The notes beneath the pieces were generated by a model. It was not told where the DNA came from. It made no database searches and saw nothing but the letters and a program-made list of their open reading frames with translations. This document shows positions 12,201-18,200 of a stretch of 64,000 nucleotides of DNA, one piece after another. The stretch is from Roseateles chitinivorans. GTDB taxonomy: Bacteria; Pseudomonadota; Gammaproteobacteria; Burkholderiales; Burkholderiaceae_C. The stretch is taken from NCBI RefSeq assembly GCF_002761755.1, contig NZ_PEOG01000019.1:31358-95357 (forward strand), given 5' to 3'. The position numbers were made by a program, and so were the translations under genes. Numbering within the stretch: position 1 is the stretch's first letter; each line of letters begins with the position of its first letter.

Positions 12201-15200
12201 CGTCGTGTGCTCGGCCAGCAGCTTGAGCCCGCCGGTGCCGACGATGTTGCGGCCGCTGGTCCAGTCCTTCACCTGCACGAGCACGGCGGGGCGGTCGTCG
12301 GTGTCGGTGGCCTTGACCACCGCTTCCGCCGCGCCGCCGCTCACGACGCCGCCGCTGCCGCCGATGGCGAAGGCCTCGTTGCGGTCGAGGCCGACGGCGC
12401 TGAGCGTCAGGTCGCCCGTGCGGCTGACGCCGGCGATCGGGTCGACGCCCAGCAGCACCTGCGTCGAGGTGCTGGACGATGCGGTGGACACGTTGCCGCC
12501 GAAGGCCAGGATGCCGCCGAAGTAGGCATCGCCCTGCGCGCGTTGGCCGGAGTAGCCGCTGGCGCTGACGCTGAGGTCGCCGAGCGGCAGCGTCACATGG
12601 TCGCCCACCTGGGCGACGGTCTTGCTGCTGTTGGAGGCGGTGACCTCGGTCCCGGCCAGGCCGAGCAGCAGGCCGCCGGATGCGGCGACCGCCTTGGCGT
12701 CGGCGCTGAAGTAGCTGCCCTGCAGGGCCGCGCTGGTCTCGCCGGTGGTGGCGGTCACCTTGACCTGGCCGCTGCCGGTGAACACCGTGTTGTTGGCGAC
12801 GGCCGCGGTGGCGCTGGTATTGGCGGTGGCGAACGCGAACGAGCCGCCGACCGAGGCGCCCAGCGCCGCCTGAACGCCGTAGGCGCGGGCGTAGGTCTCC
12901 GGCCGCGCGCTGGCATTGACGGTCACGGTGCCGGTGGTGCCGGTATCGACGGTGCCGAACAGCTGCGCATCGGCGCTGGAGTTGTCCTCCGCGTTCGCGC
13001 TGACGCCGGTGACGTTGAGGACGCCGGCGCTCACCGAGAAGCCGGTGGCGCGGACCAGCCCGCTGACGCTGGCGCCGACGGTCATGGCGCCGTAGCCGTC
13101 CAGCGTGTAGCCAGTCTTGCCGATCCAGGCGTCGATGTCGCTGTTCTTCTCCGCGCGCACGACGCTGGCGCCGATCACGCCGACGCCCACGCTGACGTTC
13201 TCGGGGCTGTTCTCGTTGTCGCCGCCGACCTTGACGGTCGTGGTGTCGCGCGCGCTGACGACGAGCGCGCCGGTGTCGTTGCCCACCGCGCGGTTCACGC
13301 CCGCGACGACACGGTTCTGGACCAGCACGTCGGAGTAGGCGACGCCGATCACCAGGCCCCCGGCACCGGCGGTGAAGGCCTCGATCTCGCCGGCCGCGCC
13401 GCCGGCGCCGTCGCGCTCGAGGGCGCTCACGGTCACGGCATGGGCCTGCACGTTGCCGTCCACGACGGCGCTGTTGACGAAGTACTGGCGCGTGATGCCC
13501 AAGCCGCCCGACAGGCCTGCGATGGAGCCCTGCACCGCGCCGGCCAGCGTGTAGGTGTGGGTGCGGCCATCGGTGGCGACATCGAGCGAGTCGGCGACGA
13601 CGGTGCCCCCCGAGACACGGGCCGCGAGCAGGCTGGCGTCGGCCACCTTCAGCGCGGTGCCATCGCCGGTGTTGGTCGTCGCGTTCGCGGCGGCCGACGT
13701 GTTCTGAACGCCGCTGGACAGGCTCAGCCCGCCGCTCTGCGCGTTGAGCCGGCTCTGCTCGGCGCTGGTGAGCTGGCTGTTCTGCTGTGCGTGGCTCTGG
13801 TTGACCGCGGCATCCGCCGCGGCGGCGGTGTCGGTCAGCTCGCCGTCCGCGCCGCCGGCATCGCCGGAGCCGAACTTGATGAAGCCCAGGCTGACCGCGC
13901 CGGCAAACTTGCCGGCACCGCCCGCGACGCTGCTCATGCCGACTTCGCGATCGGCATAGCCCTGGACGTCGATGCTGCCCGCCTTCACGTCGCTGCCGAC
14001 AAGTTCGGCGACGGTCGAGGCGCTCGACAGCGCCACGTTGAAGGTGGCGCCGATGCCCACGAGGCCGATGCCGGCGCCGGCCGCGTGCTGGTTGGCGCTG
14101 TAGATGTCCTGGGCCGTGATGGCCAGCGAGGTGGCAGCGCTGCTGCCGTCAGCGGCGCGCAGCACCGTGTCGTACATGCCGGCGCGTGTGTCGCCGGTCT
14201 GGTCGCTGACGTTCACCATGCCCGCGATGCCGGTGGCAGCCACGCCGATGCCGGCGCCGAAGGCGTAGCTGTTGATCACGGTGGCGCGTGCGGCGTCCAC
14301 GCTGACCGTGCCGGCGTTCACCGTGGTGACCGTGGTGGCGTTGTCGTCGTCGGGATCGCGGCCGATGGTCGCGCGGGTCTCGCCGCCGATGCGGCTGACG
14401 GAAAGGCCAAAGCCCACGCCGACCTTGCCGGCCCCGGCCACCGCGCCAGCGGCGACGTCGCTCTCCTGCTGCCGATCGGCGTTCACCGTCAGCGTGTTGG
14501 CGGTGGTGGTGCCGCCCTTGAGCCAGGCGGTCACGTCGCCGTACTGCGTGGTGACCACCATCGACGCGGCACCGGCGCCGGTGCCGCCGCCAGCGCCGCC
14601 GGCCGCGACGGCCTGGGCCGTCTGCGTGGCGGCCGCATCGAGCGTCAACGCATCCGCCTTCACGGTGCTGCCCTCGACGCGCGCGTCGACATCGTGCGTC
14701 TGCAGGTTCATTGCCAGGCCGGCGATGCCGGCGCCCTGGCTGGCACCGGCCAGGCCGGCCGCGATGCCCAGGCCGAAGCTGTGGCCGCTGGCGCGCACGG
14801 TGACGTCGGCACCGGCTTCGCCGCTGACCCCGGCGTTGACGGTGCTGTTGGTGACGCGGGCGCTGGTGCGGCCTTCGAAGTCGTTGGTGGTGACGTTGAT
14901 CGTCACCGCGGCCGCGCCGGTGCTGCCGGACCCGGCCACATCGACGGTGCGCATCTTCTGCGCGCTGGTGGCGTTGACCGCGAGGCCGCTGACGGTGGTG
15001 CTGCCTTCGGTGAGGCTCTGGTCCTGGAAGGACTGGCTCAGCGCGCCGGTGTCGACGCTGTCGCCGGCGGTGGAGAGGTCGGGCGAGACCGGGCCGTTGG
15101 CGAGTTGACCGCTGCGGATCGCGACGCTGCCGCTGCGGCCCAGGGCCTTGACCTCGGCGTTGTCGACCAGCGCTTCGGTGATGCCGGTGTCGACCGCGGT

Positions 15201-18200
15201 GCTCACGGCCAGCGCGCCGGCGGCGGCGCCGGTGCCCAGGCCGATGGCGCCGCTGCCGACAGCATGGAAGGTGTCCGCCTGCGCGGACACGCGCACGTTG
15301 TTGGTGGCGTCCACCTTGGCCGCGCCGGCGATCTGCGCGAGCACATGGCCGTCGGTGACGCTCGTGCCGATGGAGGCCGCGCCGGACAGCCCGCTGGCGC
15401 CGGAGACGCCGACGTCGAACGTGTACAGGTCGTTGCGACGGCTGGCGTCGACCAGCAGGCTCTGCGTGTAGATCGTCGTCGAGCGCCCGCCCAGCACTTG
15501 CGCGGTGACGTCGCTGTCGATGCGGTTGGTGCCGACGCCGATGGCGGCGGCGATGCCGTTCTCGGAGCCGGCGCCCATCACGCCGAAGGCCTGGTTCTCG
15601 GTGTCGTCGGAGGCCTTCACCGAGAGGCTGACCGGGCGGTAGGTGGTGTTGCCGCCGACGGTGTTGACGGCCCGCAGGCCGGCGTCGACGGATTGGTCGA
15701 CGTTGTTGATGCCGAGCGCGCCCGCGAAGGCCAGGCCGCCCTGCGACAGCGCAACGCCGGCGGAGAAGGCGATCAGCGTGTTCGGGTCGCCGCTGGTGCC
15801 GCTGGCGGCGGAGACGTCGACGGTGCCGTTGGTGTAGAGATCGGTCCAGCCGATCTGCGCCGTGGTGGCGTGCTCGCGCGTCCCGATGAGGTTGAGCGCC
15901 AGCGCCAGGCCGCCGGAGCTGCCCTTGGAGACGGCCAGCGCGCCGGCGCCGGCCACGATGTCGGCGCGGTTCTGCGCCGTCACGCTGATGGTGCTGGCGG
16001 TGATGGCGCCGCTGGCGGTGGTGGCGTTCCAGTCGCCGATGCGGGCCGACAGCGTGTTGTTGACCTCGTTGACCGCGACCGAGCCGACGCCCGACAGTGT
16101 GCCGGTGGAGACGCCCACGCCGGCGGAGACGGCGATGGCGGCGCTCTCGTCCTGCGCGTTCACCTTCACGGACGTGGCCGTGACGGTGGAGCCGGTGATC
16201 GCGGCCTCATGCGTCTGCTGGATGTCGTTGTGGGCGTAGGCGATGCCGACGTTGGACTTGCCGTACTGCAGGAAGCCGGCGACGCCGAGCACGCGCGAAC
16301 CGGTGCCGTCGAAGCTGCCGCCCGGGCTGGCGAAGTCGGCGACGAGCGCGCCGCTGAAGTCGAAGTTGCCGTTCTCGCTGCCGCTGCCCAGGCCATCGAG
16401 CGTGGTGTCGAGCGCCGTATTCACGGCGCCGCGCACATCGAGGCTGACAGTGCCGGTGTTGGCCGCCGTCGAGCTGACCAGCCTGGCGCCGTGCGTGCCG
16501 CCGACCTTGTTGATGACGAAGCTGCCGGCGAAGCCCAGCGCGTCGTTGCCACCACCCAGGCTGGCCGCGCCGGAGGCGATGCGGCTGGCGTTGGTGGCGC
16601 TCAGGGTGAGCTTGTTGAAGTCGGTGAGAACGGACCCGGAGATCAGCGCCTCGGTGGCGTCGCGTTCGCCGTTGCCGATCTCGGCATAGGTGATGGCCAG
16701 GCCGACGCCGCCCTTGCCGCCGCCGAACAGCGAGCCGCCGCCGACGCCGATGTCGGTGCGGGTGTAGGCCTGCACGTCCAGGGTCCGGCTGGTGTCCTGC
16801 GCGTCCAGCGTGCTGTCCTCGATGCGGGCGCTGGCGCTGTCGTTGACCTGGGCGGCGGAGGCCGACACGCCGACGCTGTAGTTCTTGCCGCTGGCGTTGT
16901 TGGTGTTGACGGAGAAGCCCAGGCCGATGCCCAGCCGCTGTCCGGCTTGCGCGGCCTGCACCGTCACGTCGCCGGCGTTCAGCGCCGTCACGCCGGTGAG
17001 CACGGCTTCGGCGTCGTTGTTGCTCAGCAGGTAGGCGGCGGCACCGGAGAAGGCGGTGGTGCTGCTGGCGGCCGGGTCCTTGGCGGCCATGATGAACGCG
17101 GCCGAGCCGGCGGCGCCGACCTGCACCGTCTTCTCGAGCGCCTGCACGTCGATCGCGCTGCGCGTGGTGCGGGCGCTGACCGTCACGCCGGTCACCTGAG
17201 CCTGGGTGTCAAGGTCAGTGAGGTTGGCGGCGAGGCTGCCCGAGATGCCGAGGCCGGCATCGGGGTTCTGGGCCACGCTGTCGCCCGAGCCGCTGTCCTG
17301 CTGGCCGCTCTTGGACTGGCTGCTGATCTGCGACTGGGAACCGCCGAAGGCGGAGGTCAGCTTGCCTTGCAGCGCGGCCCACTTGTCCTCGAACTGCTGG
17401 CCGTAGCCCGGCTCGCCGGTCTTGGGCGTGGTGGCGGCGCCGGCGGCGGCGATCGAGCTGCTGGTGCCGTCGGTGCTCGCGTGGACGGTGAGCCGGTCCG
17501 TCGTGATGCCGGCGGTGGGGGCGCTGCCGGTGTAGGCGGTGCTGACCGGGGTGTAGCCGGTGACGAGCGCGTCGTCGTCGCTGTTGTCGCCGATGCGGGC
17601 GCGGGTGGTGCCCTCGCTGTCGTTGATCGCGATGGCGACGCCGATGGCCTTGGAGTCGGTGTAGGCGAAGCTGCCGGCCGCGGCCCAGTTGCCGGCGTAC
17701 TGGTGCGCTTCCACGCCGATGGCCGAGGCGGTCAGCCGGGCGCTGTTGCTGATCGACGCGCGCGTGTCGTTGGCCATCGAGAACACGCCGAGGATGCCGT
17801 TGAACGCGGTGCCCGAGCCCATGCCGGAGGTCGGCGCCACGACGATGTGGGCGTCGTCGTTGGTGGCCTTGACGGCCAGGTCGCCCGCGCCGGCGTTGAC
17901 GGTGGCGGCGCTGCCGATGCCGGCCACGGTGGTGCTCTGGCTGCCGACGTAGGTGATCGAGGCGCCGAGGGAACTGCCGTCGTCGCCCGCGCCGACGGCG
18001 GCGCCGATCAGCAGCGCGCCCATGTTGCCGGCGATGTCGATGGTCTGCGCCTGGCTGTAGGCGTAGACGGCGGTGGCGCCGCCGAAGGTGAAGCTGGTGG
18101 CGGCGTCGGCGAAGTCGCCGAGATCCTTCAGCGTGTGGTTGGCGGTCCAGCCGCCAGCGGCAGCGGTGCTGGTGAGTTTGGCGCGGCTGCCCACCCACGC